Shown here: positions 26,334 to 35,453 of the stretch, piece by piece | How the letters are laid out: every line of letters begins with the position of its first letter | How positions within the stretch are numbered: the stretch's first letter is position 1 | Assembly: GCF_002013915.1 (NCBI RefSeq) | Contig: NZ_MBTF01000006.1 | Location: 1 to 64,000 of the forward strand | DNA length: 64,000 nt | Direction: 5' to 3' | From: Mucilaginibacter pedocola | GTDB taxonomy: Bacteria; Bacteroidota; Bacteroidia; Sphingobacteriales; Sphingobacteriaceae | Program-made: the position numbers and the translations under genes | Notes under the pieces: generated by a model | What the model saw: only the letters and a program-made list of their open reading frames with translations | Database searches by the model: none | What the model was told of the DNA's origin: nothing

Positions 26334-28778
26334 TTAAAAGCTTAAACTAACCGAAGCCATAAAGTTGCGCGTGGCCTGCGGGAAGTAATAGTTGTAGTTT
26401 ACTACCTGCCCGCCCTCGATATCCGGATAGGTAGCACCATTGGCCTCGTACTTTTTGTTGAATACGTTATTCACCTGCAGCCCCAGCCCAATATTTTTCA
26501 CCGAGCGTACGCTGAAGTTGTACCGAACCCTTACATCACTCACAAAGTAGCTTTTCAGCAACCTATCAGTAACGTAAGCGTTATTGCCCGATACCGGGAA
26601 GCCTACCGGGTTGGTGTTTGATGTATTATCTAAATACTGCTGACCAATGTATTTGCTGATGAAGGCTATCTCGCCGCCTTTAATTGGCGTAAGGCTCAAC
26701 TCGCTTGAGCCAATGAACGAAGGCGAAAAGGCGATATTAGTTTTCTTCAACAGGATGAAGGCCTGGCTGCCGTCATCGTAATTGTTCAGGAACTGGCCGT
26801 AGTTCTTAATTTTATTACTGCTGATGGTTGCCGTAGCTGCCCAGCTTAGCGCTTTGGTAATTTTCAGTCGGCCATCCAGCTCAATACCCGTGCGGTAGCT
26901 ATCCTTTACATTGCTTCGTATTTGCGCACCAACATCGTTAAGCGAACCTGTTAATATCAACTGGTTTTTATATAGCATATAAAACAGGTTAATGCCTCCG
27001 CGGAATGCAGATGTAGCAACGCGATAACCCGCTTCAAAATCTTTCAGGTTCTCTGCTTTAGGGCGGCTGGCAGGTGTACTGTTTGTGTAATCGTCGCGGT
27101 TGGGTTCGCGATTGCCTACGGCGAAGGATGCATACACATTATTCTGCCCGTCGAACTCGTAGGTAACGCCCACTTTAGGATTGAAGAAATTGAGCGTAGC
27201 GTTCTGCTGAATGTTGTTCAAATTCCTGTCGAACCCTAAGAACGAGTAGTAAATTCGGCGGTACTGCATATCGGCAAATACGGTGGTATTACCGGTTTTC
27301 AACTCGCCACGGCCAAAGATGTTGAAATCGTTCTTGGTTGCATCGTCGCGGTAGTACTCGTAGTTCGGCGGTATACCGGCGCTCTCGCGGGTGTAAATAA
27401 TATTACCAAAGTGCGCGCCTTTATAGCGGTTGTACGCGCCACCGAGGGTGAAATTCAGGTTATCTTGCGGCAGGTATTTCAAGGCATAAGTAACGCCATA
27501 AAAATCGTTATCCAGCCAACGGCGGCGGGCTAAGTCGGTATTGGTGATGGTGGTGCCGCCTATTACAACAGGGGTTAAGCCGTAATCCTCTACGCTGGCA
27601 TCCGCTTTATACTCTTCGTAATAGCCTTTGCCTTTGGTGTAGTGCAGGGCACCACTGAAAGATACTTTGTCGGATAGTTTTTGGTCGTAAAGTAATTGGT
27701 AGTGGTTTTGCAGGTAATCGTCTACCTGGTCTTTATAAAAGCTGCCATCGGGCAGTATGCCCAGCTCGTTGTAAGTGCGGTTGTTTGGCAGGCTGTTATC
27801 GCTGATGATATAGTCGGGCACGCCGTTCCAGGCCTGGTAGGTGCGCTCGTAGCCCGAGAACACATTCGCACGCAAGGTGCTGTTTTTGCCGTAATAAGCA
27901 CCGCTCACAAAAAACGACTTCAGTTGCGACGATGCCCTGTCGATGTATCCATCGGATTTGATACGCGATAACCTTCCATCCACACTAAAGTGGCCACCTA
28001 ACAAACCTGTACCCAGGTTAATGGTGTTTTTTACCGAATTGAACGAACCCATAGAATTACTGATATCGGCATAACCTGTATCTCGCCTGGTTGTGGTTTG
28101 AATGTTGATACTCCCGCCGAACGCACCTGCGCCATTGGTAGACGTACCCACGCCGCGTTGCACCTGTATGTTGTTTACCGATGAAGCGATATCCGGCAGG
28201 TCGACAAAGAACGAACCCTGGCTTTCCGAATCGTTGTACGGGATGCCGTTAATGGTTACGTTCACCCGGCTGCCGTCACTTCCGCGTATGCGGATGCCGG
28301 TGTAGCCAATGCCCGCGCCTGCATCAGAAGTAGTTACTACCGATGGGGTTTGGTTAAGCAGGTAAGGCAGATCCTGCCCGAAGTTGTTCTTCTCCAAATC
28401 CTTTTTGCTCAGGTTGGTAAAGGCCGTTGGCGAGTTGCGGCCCGCACGGGTGGCGGTAACCACCACTTCTTCGGCACTGAAAACACCGTTGGCAAGTGTT
28501 AAATTGATAGTTTGGCTGCTGTTTAGTGCAACCGTTTTTGTTAATAGCTGGTAGCCCACATAACTGGCTTGCAGCGTGTAATTGCCTGCGGGCAGGTTGG
28601 TTAAATTGTAATTGCCATTAACATCGGCTTGTGCGCCACGGTTTAATTTGATGATACTGATGCTTGCGCCGGGCAGTACTTCGCCGGACTGGTTGATGAT
28701 TTTTCCGCTGATGGAAAATTGTGCCGATGCCACATACGGCAACAGCAGGGCGATAAGCGCCGCTAATAAATTTTTCAA
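26334..28778 (-). CDS. TonB-dependent thiamine receptor (Omr1-like)
   Basis: An 814-residue outer-membrane receptor. After a signal peptide ending ASAQ, residues about 21-95 form a CarboxypepD_reg-like domain (FSISGKIINQSGEVLPGAS), residues about 110-225 the plug (NNFGQDLPYLLNQTPSVV and GIRIRGSDGSRVNVTINGIPYN), and the rest a 22-strand barrel ending in the aromatic SVSLSF. Substrate assignment rests on the upstream TPP riboswitch and the downstream PnuT; this matches the thiamin-regulated receptor described in Bacteroidota. Repression by thiamine pyrophosphate is expected. Confidence 0.93.
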   Translation of the reverse strand: MKNLLAALIALLLPYVASAQFSISGKIINQSGEVLPGASISIIKLNRGAQADVNGNYNLTNLPAGNYTLQASYVGYQLLTKTVALNSSQTINLTLANGVFSAEEVVVTATRAGRNSPTAFTNLSKKDLEKNNFGQDLPYLLNQTPSVVTTSDAGAGIGYTGIRIRGSDGSRVNVTINGIPYNDSESQGSFFVDLPDIASSVNNIQVQRGVGTSTNGAGAFGGSINIQTTTRRDTGYADISNSMGSFNSVKNTINLGTGLLGGHFSVDGRLSRIKSDGYIDRASSQLKSFFVSGAYYGKNSTLRANVFSGYERTYQAWNGVPDYIISDNSLPNNRTYNELGILPDGSFYKDQVDDYLQNHYQLLYDQKLSDKVSFSGALHYTKGKGYYEEYKADASVEDYGLTPVVIGGTTITNTDLARRRWLDNDFYGVTYALKYLPQDNLNFTLGGAYNRYKGAHFGNIIYTRESAGIPPNYEYYRDDATKNDFNIFGRGELKTGNTTVFADMQYRRIYYSFLGFDRNLNNIQQNATLNFFNPKVGVTYEFDGQNNVYASFAVGNREPNRDDYTNSTPASRPKAENLKDFEAGYRVATSAFRGGINLFYMLYKNQLILTGSLNDVGAQIRSNVKDSYRTGIELDGRLKITKALSWAATATISSNKIKNYGQFLNNYDDGSQAFILLKKTNIAFSPSFIGSSELSLTPIKGGEIAFISKYIGQQYLDNTSNTNPVGFPVSGNNAYVTDRLLKSYFVSDVRVRYNFSVRSVKNIGLGLQVNNVFNKKYEANGATYPDIEGGQVVNYNYYFPQATRNFMASVSLSF

Positions 28779-28850
28779 AATTGTTGAACAAAAATGAGTT
28801 AAACCATCTGCCGCCAGGGTAAAGCGTCAGTACACTTAACTTGTTACCTC

Positions 28851-29046
28851 TCCCTACGCCGGCATTACCCGGATCAGGTGCATGTTTTTTGGAGTTGAGA
28901 GTTGATGTTTAAAGCTTAAGCTATCGCTTTTGACTTTTTACTTCTAACTTTTGACTTTGCAAAACAATGGGTTTGATCTCAGCCTGTCTTTCAGTTTGGT
29001 AGAAACAACCTGCAGTTTATTTCTATTGGCCAAAGCAAGGCACCCC
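28851..29046 (-). promoter_or_regulatory. TPP riboswitch with a long insertion in the J2-4 junction
   Basis: On the minus strand the conserved pieces come in order: GGGGTGCC (29046-29039), GGCTGAGA (28984-28977), ACCC (28972-28969), ACCTGATC (28879-28872) and GGTAATGCCGGCGTAGGGA down to 28851. Two distances are odd. P3 is 54 bases (about 12 in E. coli thiM), which is common, but about 89 bases stand between ACCC and ACCTGATC, where about 5 are normal. The inserted part consists of AAGTCAAAAGTT/AAGTAAAAAGTC words, a small AGCTTAAGCT palindrome and CAACTCTCAACTCC. The riboswitch precedes the TonB receptor start by 72 bases. Confidence 0.9.
28887..28960 (-). repeat. AAGTCAAAAGTAAAAAGTC word repeat inside the riboswitch
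   Basis: A run of related A-rich words read on the minus strand as AAAGTCAAAAGTTAGAAG, TAAAAAGTCAAAAGC, then ATCAACTCTCAACTCC. It has the look of the other dispersed word repeats of this window, but I see no second copy of this exact type here. Confidence 0.5.
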
Positions 29047-29061
29047 TTGAGAATTATAGGG

Positions 29062-29093
29062 CAAATATATTGTTTTTGTTATGGGAATAACAA
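29062..29093 (-). promoter_or_regulatory. Promoter of the thiamine uptake operon
   Basis: On the minus strand TATATTTG (29069-29062) fits TAnnTTTG, and a TTG (29093-29091) precedes it by 21 bases. The predicted transcript begins around 29057, just ahead of the riboswitch P1 stem. Confidence 0.65.
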
Positions 29094-29143
29094 TATCAAC
29101 TAACATATATTACAATATCGGCATCCCGAGGTGTTAATATTAT

Positions 29144-29151
29144 TAGCTTTG
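29144..29151 (+). promoter_or_regulatory. Possible -7 box of the acyltransferase gene
   Basis: TAGCTTTG fits TAnnTTTG exactly but ends only 6 bases before the chosen start codon, which would give a leader of one or two bases. No TTG is seen at the usual distance upstream, so this is uncertain. Confidence 0.35.
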
Positions 29152-29157
29152 GTGTGC

Positions 29158-30192
29158 ATGGCAACCATTAAACAGCTCGACCAGGGGCGCAACAACAACT
29201 TCGACCTTCTCAGATTCATGGCCGCCGTAATGGTTATCTTTTCGCACAGCTACTTAGTTGCGGGCACATTTGAGCAGGAGCCATTGGCCACAGCCATCGG
29301 CTTTATGGACTTTGGAGCCTTGGGTGTGCGCGTATTTTTTGTTATTAGCGGCTTCCTCATTACCAAAAGCATGTTCAGGCAGCCAACCCTGGGCAGTTTT
29401 GTGTTGGCAAGGGCGTTGCGCATATTCCCGGGGTTGTTAATAGCAGCGGTATTGTGCGCTTTTATTATAGGTCCGCTTTGCACTACGCTTAGTTTAGCAG
29501 ATTATTTTGCCAACAGCCGTGTATACGATTTTGCCTGGAGGCTGTTCACGGTGCATAACCTCAACAATACCCTCCCCGGCGTATTTGAAACATTGCCCTA
29601 TAAAGCGCAGGTAAATGGCTCGTTGTGGACATTGGCTGCCGAGCTTTTGTTCTATGTGGCGGTTTTGTTGTTAGGCATTATCATTGTAATATTCCGCCGG
29701 CAATTCCGGCTATTAGCGGGTGCATTTCCGGCTATACTTTTAGTGGCGGCTTTCTTTTGGGGAATAGTGTATGCCCCCTGGTATATGGATTTTGTATGGG
29801 CCTGGGCAGTTTTGTTTCTGCTTGGCGGGTTGGCTTATCTTTTTTCCGGCAGAATCATTATTAATATACCCGTCGCAATTGGTATGCTTGTTATTACTGC
29901 CTTGCTTTTCCATTACCGGTCGCCGTTGCTTATTAGTTCTTTTAACATAACCCTCGCCTATGGCATTTTCGTATTTGCTTATCACCCCAAATTACAGGTA
30001 GGCTGGTTCCACAAGTTGGGCGATTACTCTTACGGGCTTTACATCTATGCCTTCCCCATACAACAATTCCTCAAACTGAAGTTTCCATTGTGGAGTGCCG
30101 CGCTTAACTTCGGTACTTCGTTTTTACTCACGCTTATATTGGCTATCGTATCCTGGTATTTTATTGAGAAGCCCATGCTTAAATTAAAATGA
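29158..30192 (+). CDS. Acyltransferase 3 family membrane protein (OafA-like)
   Basis: A 344-residue membrane acyltransferase of the type that O-acetylates surface polysaccharides, lipids or peptidoglycan. The first helix region NFDLLRFMAAVMVIFSHSY carries the conserved R and the H of the family active site; GVRVFFVISGFLI is the second hallmark. About ten transmembrane helices follow, ending near WYFIEKPMLK. ATG 29158 is preferred over an upstream GTG because family members begin close to this point and a -7 box would otherwise lie inside the gene. No glycan gene cluster is adjacent. Confidence 0.92.
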   Translation: MATIKQLDQGRNNNFDLLRFMAAVMVIFSHSYLVAGTFEQEPLATAIGFMDFGALGVRVFFVISGFLITKSMFRQPTLGSFVLARALRIFPGLLIAAVLCAFIIGPLCTTLSLADYFANSRVYDFAWRLFTVHNLNNTLPGVFETLPYKAQVNGSLWTLAAELLFYVAVLLLGIIIVIFRRQFRLLAGAFPAILLVAAFFWGIVYAPWYMDFVWAWAVLFLLGGLAYLFSGRIIINIPVAIGMLVITALLFHYRSPLLISSFNITLAYGIFVFAYHPKLQVGWFHKLGDYSYGLYIYAFPIQQFLKLKFPLWSAALNFGTSFLLTLILAIVSWYFIEKPMLKLK

Positions 30193-30350
30193 AGCCAAGC
30201 CCCAAAACGGCTTAGTAGTAAATAAATTTACAACAACCCTTTCATATGTTTTAGGCCCTGCCGGACACCGTTCAGGTATATAATCGGCCGTTTATGTAAA
30301 CTTCTTTACGCTCAATTACCATATCGCATAGCTGGTATGTCAAAAAAATG

Positions 30351-30358
30351 TACTTTTG
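30351..30358 (+). promoter_or_regulatory. -7 box of aspS
   Basis: TACTTTTG fits TAnnTTTG and lies 21 bases before the start codon. AAAGGAATT just before the ATG may help ribosome binding. No clear TTG is seen at the usual upstream spacing. Confidence 0.55.
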
Positions 30359-30379
30359 CAGACTTTTTAAAAAGGAATT

Positions 30380-32128
30380 ATGCTTAGAACACACACCTGC
30401 GGGCAATTAAATATCAGCAATTTAGGGGAAACTGTTACCCTTTGCGGATGGGTTCAAAAATCGCGCGATTTGGGCGGTACTACTTTTATTGACGTACGCG
30501 ACCGCTACGGCCTTACCCAGCTTGTTTTTAACACCGATACTGATGCGCAACTGCGCGATGCCGGCCGCGAACTGGGCCGCGAATTTGTGATAAAGGTAAC
30601 CGGCAAGGTGGTTGAACGTTCTAACAAAAACACCAAAATTGCTACCGGCGAAATTGAGATTACAGTTACCGAACTGGAAGTTTTGAACGCCGCTAAAATA
30701 CCTCCGTTCCTGATCGAAGACGAAACCGATGGTGGCGAGGAACTGCGCGCGAAATACCGCTACCTGGATCTGCGCCGTAACCCTATCCGTAACAACCTGG
30801 TGCTTCGCCACAAAATGGCGCAGGAGATACGCCGCTATTTATCAGATCTTGATTTTATCGAGGTGGAAACCCCGGTTCTGATCAAATCGACCCCGGAAGG
30901 TGCGCGCGACTTTGTAGTACCAAGCCGCATGAACCCGGGCGAGTTTTACGCTTTGCCGCAGTCGCCGCAAACCTTTAAGCAATTGTTGATGGTGAGTGGT
31001 TTCGACCGTTACTTCCAGATCGTAAAATGCTTCCGCGATGAAGACCTGCGTGCCGACCGCCAGCCGGAGTTTACACAGATAGACTGCGAGCTATCGTTCA
31101 TTACCCAGGAAGATATCCTGAACATATTTGAAGGCTTAACCCGTCACTTGTTCCGCAACGTAAAAGGCTTGGAACTTGGCGATTTCCCACGCATGCAATA
31201 TGCTGATGCCATGCGTTTATACGGTTCGGATAAACCCGACACCCGCTTTGGGATGCAGTTTGTTGAACTGAACGATGTGGTAAAAGGCAAAGGCTTCGGC
31301 GTTTTCGATAATGCTGAACTGGTTGTAGGTATCAACGCAAAAGGTTGCGCCAACTATACCCGTAAACAATTGGATGAACTGACCGAGTGGTTGAAACGCC
31401 CGCAGGTTGGTGCAACAGGTTTGATCTATGCCCGCCATAATGAGGATGGTACCATCAAATCATCGGTAGATAAATTTTACAACGAAGAAGAACTGGCGAA
31501 ATGGAGCGCTGCTTTTGAAACCGAAAAAGGCGACTTGATACTGATACTGGCCGGCCAAACCGATAAAGTGCGCAAACAACTGAACGAACTGCGTTTAGAA
31601 GTAGGCAGCCGCTTAGGCCTTCGCGATAAAAATAAATTCTCGCCACTGTGGGTGCTTGATTTCCCGCTGCTGGAGTGGGACGAAGAAACCGAGCGTTACC
31701 ACGCTATGCACCACCCCTTTACTTCGCCAAAACCTGAGGACATCGCCCTGTTGGATACCGACCCTAAGAACGTACGCGCCAATGCTTACGACTTAGTAAT
31801 AAACGGTACCGAAATTGGCGGCGGCAGTATCCGTATTCACGATAGAGAATTGCAGGCCCTGATGTTCAAGCACCTTGGTTTCTCTAAAGAAGAAGCGCAG
31901 AAACAATTTGGCTTTTTGATGGATGCCTTTGAATATGGTGCACCTCCGCATGGAGGTATTGCTTTCGGGTTTGATAGGTTGGCATCGATTTTCGCCGGAC
32001 TGGATTCTATCCGCGATGTGATCGCTTTCCCTAAAAACAATTCGGGCCGCGATGTGATGATCGACTCACCATCAACCATTGCCGAAGCGCAAATGACTGA
32101 GTTAAAAATTAAAACAACTGTAGCATAA
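30380..32128 (+). CDS. aspS: Aspartyl-tRNA synthetase
   Basis: Class II enzyme that charges tRNA-Asp with aspartate. The 582-residue length is that of the bacterial type with its inserted GAD domain. Visible parts are the N-terminal OB fold ([24 protein letters not shown]), class II motif 2 around [18 protein letters not shown], the flipping-loop region [12 protein letters not shown] and motif 3 ([15 protein letters not shown]). It has its own promoter and is followed after 26 bases by an FKBP lipoprotein gene, which may be read from the same transcript. Confidence 0.98.
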   Translation: MLRTHTCGQLNISNLGETVTLCGWVQKSRDLGGTTFIDVRDRYGLTQLVFNTDTDAQLRDAGRELGREFVIKVTGKVVERSNKNTKIATGEIEITVTELEVLNAAKIPPFLIEDETDGGEELRAKYRYLDLRRNPIRNNLVLRHKMAQEIRRYLSDLDFIEVETPVLIKSTPEGARDFVVPSRMNPGEFYALPQSPQTFKQLLMVSGFDRYFQIVKCFRDEDLRADRQPEFTQIDCELSFITQEDILNIFEGLTRHLFRNVKGLELGDFPRMQYADAMRLYGSDKPDTRFGMQFVELNDVVKGKGFGVFDNAELVVGINAKGCANYTRKQLDELTEWLKRPQVGATGLIYARHNEDGTIKSSVDKFYNEEELAKWSAAFETEKGDLILILAGQTDKVRKQLNELRLEVGSRLGLRDKNKFSPLWVLDFPLLEWDEETERYHAMHHPFTSPKPEDIALLDTDPKNVRANAYDLVINGTEIGGGSIRIHDRELQALMFKHLGFSKEEAQKQFGFLMDAFEYGAPPHGGIAFGFDRLASIFAGLDSIRDVIAFPKNNSGRDVMIDSPSTIAEAQMTELKIKTTVA

Positions 32129-32154
32129 TAGCGGCTTTTGCCGTTACCTGTGAT

Positions 32155-32625
32155 ATGAAAAGATACTTATTGATCATTAGTTTATTGGCTATCGGTTTGT
32201 CGGCTTGTAAAAAAGACAAGACAGTTAGTGTAGAAGAGCAGGCAAATATTGACGACAAAGCAATTCAGGCTTACCTTGCCGCTAACCCAAGCATAACGGC
32301 AACTAAAGACCCATCCGGCGTTTATTATCAAAACATTACACCCGGCACGGGGAGCAATCCTACTGCGGCGTCTACAGTATCTGTTAACTACGTTGGCAAA
32401 TTGCTGTCGGGTTCCCAGTTTGACTCCGGCACTTATACCACCGGCTTAGCTGCAGGCAGCCAGGTTATTGAAGGCTGGAAAATAGGTTTGTTGCACGCGA
32501 AAAAGGATGGCAGAATACTGCTGATAATACCGTCGCGCTACGGATATGGTCCATCCGGTTCGGGCCCTATTCCGGCAAACGCGGTAATTACATTTACCAT
32601 AGATGTATTAAGTATTACCAACTAA
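32155..32625 (+). CDS. FKBP-type peptidyl-prolyl isomerase lipoprotein
   Basis: A 156-residue lipoprotein with lipobox LSACKKDK (Cys near residue 18) and one FKBP domain (about 60-156). The core motifs are VSVNYVGKLLSGSQFDSG, VIEGWKIGLLHAKKDGR (the usual GVIxGW loop) and LIIPSRYGYGPSGSGPIPANAVITF. It should catalyse cis-trans isomerisation of proline bonds in exported proteins. It follows aspS closely and ends at a strong terminator. Confidence 0.95.
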   Translation: MKRYLLIISLLAIGLSACKKDKTVSVEEQANIDDKAIQAYLAANPSITATKDPSGVYYQNITPGTGSNPTAASTVSVNYVGKLLSGSQFDSGTYTTGLAAGSQVIEGWKIGLLHAKKDGRILLIIPSRYGYGPSGSGPIPANAVITFTIDVLSITN

Positions 32626-32647
32626 TAGTTTATACTTTAAATAATTA

Positions 32648-32679
32648 AGAGCGCTATATAACCTATAGCGCTCTTTTTG
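32648..32679 (+). terminator. Rho-independent terminator after the FKBP gene
   Basis: An 11-base perfect stem (AGAGCGCTATA with TATAGCGCTCT), a 5-base loop and a TTTTT tract. Confidence 0.9.
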
Positions 32680-32971
32680 TTTTAGGGGCCTACTATACCA
32701 ATACGCTACAACCCAACAACCCTACCATATCGAAATTTCATTTAAGTTAACTACTGTATCAAAACAAGGTTAACACAACTTAACATATTTTAAATTTTAA
32801 AAATTATAAACTATTGATAATTAATATATTATAGTTTAAAGAATTAACGATGGCAAAAGCTCAAATTTTTCGCATTGGTTAACAACCCTCCATTTATGCG
32901 AGTTAAGCACTTCGGCGAATATTTTATACGGCAAATAATTATATTTAGAAAAATTACCAAAGCCATAGCCA
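32680..32971. other. A/T-rich gap, no gene seen
   Basis: About 290 bases, strongly A/T-rich from 32740 to 32870, with several TTAAC words (GTTAACTAC, GGTTAACAC, ACTTAAC). No open frame of protein-like composition and no exact TAnnTTTG box is seen. A near match, TATATTTA, lies about 30 bases before the amidohydrolase start and may be its promoter. Confidence 0.4.
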
Positions 32972-34279
32972 ATGAAAAAGTTTTTACCTTTTGTATTCAC
33001 CGCCATTTCATTAGCCGCATCGGCTCAAAACAACTCCTCCAATAAAATTATCAGCAATAAAGCCGATGCCCTAAAGGATAAAATTATTGCCTGGCGGCGC
33101 GATTTCCACGAGCACCCCGAGCTGGGCAACCGAGAAGTACGCACGGCAGATATTATTGCAAAACATTTAAAATCGTTGGGGATAGAGGTGCAAACGGGTG
33201 TGGCTACAACCGGCGTAGTGGGCATACTCAAAGGCGGCAAGCCGGGCCCCGTAGTGGGGTTACGTGCCGATATGGATGCATTGCCTGTTACCGAGCGCGT
33301 GAATATTCCCTTTGCATCAAAAGTAAAAGCGCAGTATAATGGCAACGAAGTTGGCGTAATGCATGCCTGCGGTCACGATTCGCACATGGCCATAATGATG
33401 GCGGTTGCCGAGGTATTGGCCGGCATGAAGAAAGATTTGCATGGCACCGTAAAATTCCTGTTCCAACCGGCAGAAGAAGGCGCACCAGCAGGAGAAAAGG
33501 GCGGAGCAGAGCAGATGATAGCCGAAGGTGCTTTGGAGAACCCTAAGGTTGATGTGGTATTCGGCTTGCACATCAACTCGCAAACCGAAGTGGGTAAAAT
33601 TGTTTACCGCCCGGGCGGTACTATGGCCGGTGTAAGCGATATGCAGATAACTGTGAAAGGCCGCTCGGCACATGGGGCTTACCCCTGGAGCAGTATTGAC
33701 CCGGTAGTGGTATCGGCACAAATTATCAGCAGCCTGCAAAGCATCGTTAGCCGCAACGTAAACGTGACCGAAAACCCTGCCGTGGTAACCGTTGGCGTTA
33801 TACAGGGTGGCTCACGTTTCAATATCATCCCCGAAAGCGTAAAAATGCAGGGCACAATACGCTACTTTACCGAATACGATGAAAAGTTGGTTACCGATAA
33901 CGTACGCCGCATTGCCACCAAAACAGCCGAAGCCTATGGCGCTACCGCCGAGGTATTAATACCCTACAGCAACCATTACCCGGTTACCTTTAACGATGTT
34001 GATTTAACGGCCAAAATGCTGCCATCGCTGCAAGCCGCAGCCGGTAAAGAAAATGTACTGTTACGCCCGCCGGTTACAGGTGCCGAAGATTTTAGTTTCT
34101 TCCAGCAGAAAGTGCCTGGGCTATTTTTCTTTTTGGGAGGGATGCCCAAAGGCGGCAGTCCGCTTACCGCTCCATCGCACCACACGCCAGATTTTTATTT
34201 GGATGAAAGCGGCTTTACACTTGGTGTGAAAGCACTTTGTGATTTAACGCTGGATTATATGGCGGGGAAAGGGAAATAG
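32972..34279 (+). CDS. M20-family amidohydrolase, exported
   Basis: A 435-residue zinc-dependent amidohydrolase of the M20D type (hippurate or N-acyl amino acid hydrolase, IAA-amino acid hydrolase relatives). A signal peptide ends ASAQ. The domain begins IIAWRRDFHEHPELGNRE, and metal ligands are in MHACGHDSHMA (residues 130-140), PAEEGAPAG, FGLHIN and GAEDFSFF. The lid domain (about 215-330) contains MQITVKGRSAHGAYPW. The signal peptide is unusual for cytosolic relatives but common in Bacteroidota. It probably releases amino acids from N-acyl or short peptide substrates in the periplasm. Confidence 0.94.
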   Translation: MKKFLPFVFTAISLAASAQNNSSNKIISNKADALKDKIIAWRRDFHEHPELGNREVRTADIIAKHLKSLGIEVQTGVATTGVVGILKGGKPGPVVGLRADMDALPVTERVNIPFASKVKAQYNGNEVGVMHACGHDSHMAIMMAVAEVLAGMKKDLHGTVKFLFQPAEEGAPAGEKGGAEQMIAEGALENPKVDVVFGLHINSQTEVGKIVYRPGGTMAGVSDMQITVKGRSAHGAYPWSSIDPVVVSAQIISSLQSIVSRNVNVTENPAVVTVGVIQGGSRFNIIPESVKMQGTIRYFTEYDEKLVTDNVRRIATKTAEAYGATAEVLIPYSNHYPVTFNDVDLTAKMLPSLQAAAGKENVLLRPPVTGAEDFSFFQQKVPGLFFFLGGMPKGGSPLTAPSHHTPDFYLDESGFTLGVKALCDLTLDYMAGKGK

Positions 34280-34293
34280 TTTTAAAATAAACA

Positions 34294-34315
34294 GGCAGGT
34301 TTTAGCCTGCCCATT
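34294..34315. terminator. Terminator between convergent genes
   Basis: GGCAGG and CCTGCC form a short stem with a 6-base loop, followed by CATTTTG. It lies between the amidohydrolase gene and the convergent lipoprotein gene. Confidence 0.6.
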
Positions 34316-34327
34316 TTGTCGCGGTGT

Positions 34328-34996
34328 CTACTTCTGCCCTGCTATAACATCTTCGCCCGGCACTTTGCTGTAGGCATACTCTATTACAATAATCTCGTTA
34401 GTAGCAGTATCGTGGCTTAAACGCAGCCAGCCGAAGTGCGGTTCACCGTTCATTTTGAGAGCAAAGCCGAGGTATTTGTCCTGCTTGTTTTTCCACAGGC
34501 CTTCCAGATCGGTTTGGGCATTGGTGGTTACCACGCTCATGATAAAGGCCTTTTGCTGTAGCGCTGTAAACGCTACCTGGTTGGCCTCGGTAGGCTCTAT
34601 TACCTCATCCTTATTAAATGGGTATGCCCATTGCGCGTTGATCACCTGCTCAGGCCCTTTCTGAATGAAAAATTTATTGCCCGATGTGCTTTTGGTATAA
34701 CCCGATAAGTATAAATGCTGCTTACCATCGTGGAAGATGAGCGTCCCGCTGAAGCTTAGGTCTACAGTGCCATCGTTATTGGCATCTAAAAAAATGTGCT
34801 TGTTATAGCCTAAGCGCAAATTCAGCGTGCGGTAAACCATGTTTTCTGACGATGGCTGGGTTACGCCTGTTACCGGGGCAGCTTCAACCGGGTCGGGTTG
34901 TATTATAACCTGTGAGTTATCGGGTTTGTTATTATCCTTTTTGCAGGCCTGCGCAAACAACAGTACGCATGCGCCTAATAGTAAAAACTTTTTCAT
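34328..34996 (-). CDS. Hypothetical lipoprotein
   Basis: A 222-residue predicted lipoprotein with lipobox FAQACKKD (Cys near residue 18), a short Pro/Val-rich linker and a beta-rich body. The phrase YNKHIFLDANNDGTVDLSFSG resembles calcium-binding-like DxNxDGxxD loops and could bind a metal. The FGWLRLS motif near the C-terminus (residues about 195-202) recurs in Bacteroidota extracellular proteins. No function is recognised. It stands alone. Confidence 0.75.
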   Translation of the reverse strand: MKKFLLLGACVLLFAQACKKDNNKPDNSQVIIQPDPVEAAPVTGVTQPSSENMVYRTLNLRLGYNKHIFLDANNDGTVDLSFSGTLIFHDGKQHLYLSGYTKSTSGNKFFIQKGPEQVINAQWAYPFNKDEVIEPTEANQVAFTALQQKAFIMSVVTTNAQTDLEGLWKNKQDKYLGFALKMNGEPHFGWLRLSHDTATNEIIVIEYAYSKVPGEDVIAGQK

Positions 34997-35073
34997 AGTA
35001 ACGGCATGACGGGTAAAAATGTCGTGGTGTTACAATGTTCTTGAGTTTTAATGAGATTTAAAAAGCGACGAAA

Positions 35074-35453
35074 TTTAACCGCAGAGGCCGCAGAGTTTTA
35101 CGCAGAGGTTCACAGAGCCTATATTGTGGTTAAGTTTTGAGCACAGCCACGAAAAAGTCGGCTATAAAAGTCTCTTGAAAAGTTTGCAAGGCTCTATGTG
35201 TGTCTCTGCGGTTTTCCCTCTGTGCGCTCTGTGGTTAAATAGCCACCCAAATTAGTCCCTACGTTTAACCGCAGAGGACGCAGAGTTTTACACAGAGGTC
35301 TGCAGAGCCTATATTGTGGTTAAGTTTTGAGCACAGCCACGAAAAAGTCGGCTATAAAAGTCTCTTGAAAAGTTTGCAAGGCTCTATGTGTGTCTCTGCG
35401 GTTTTCCCTCTGGGTGCTCTGTGGTTAAATAGCCACCAAAATTAGTCCCTACG
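35074..35453. repeat. Tandem duplication of a 190-base hairpin repeat (CCGCAGAGG type)
   Basis: Two units of 190 bases (35074-35263 and 35264-35453) differ at only a few positions. Each opens with TTTAACCGCAGAGGnCGCAGAG and closes with CTCTGTGGTTAAATAGCCACC plus ATTAGTCCCTACG, so the unit ends are inverted. The second unit runs 12 bases into the zinc peptidase gene, covering its last codons and stop; those bases are repeated at the end of the first unit. Confidence 0.9.

Noticed and set aside
35074-35453. CRISPR-like array
   Set aside because: Only two long units directly joined, with no short repeats separated by unique spacers.
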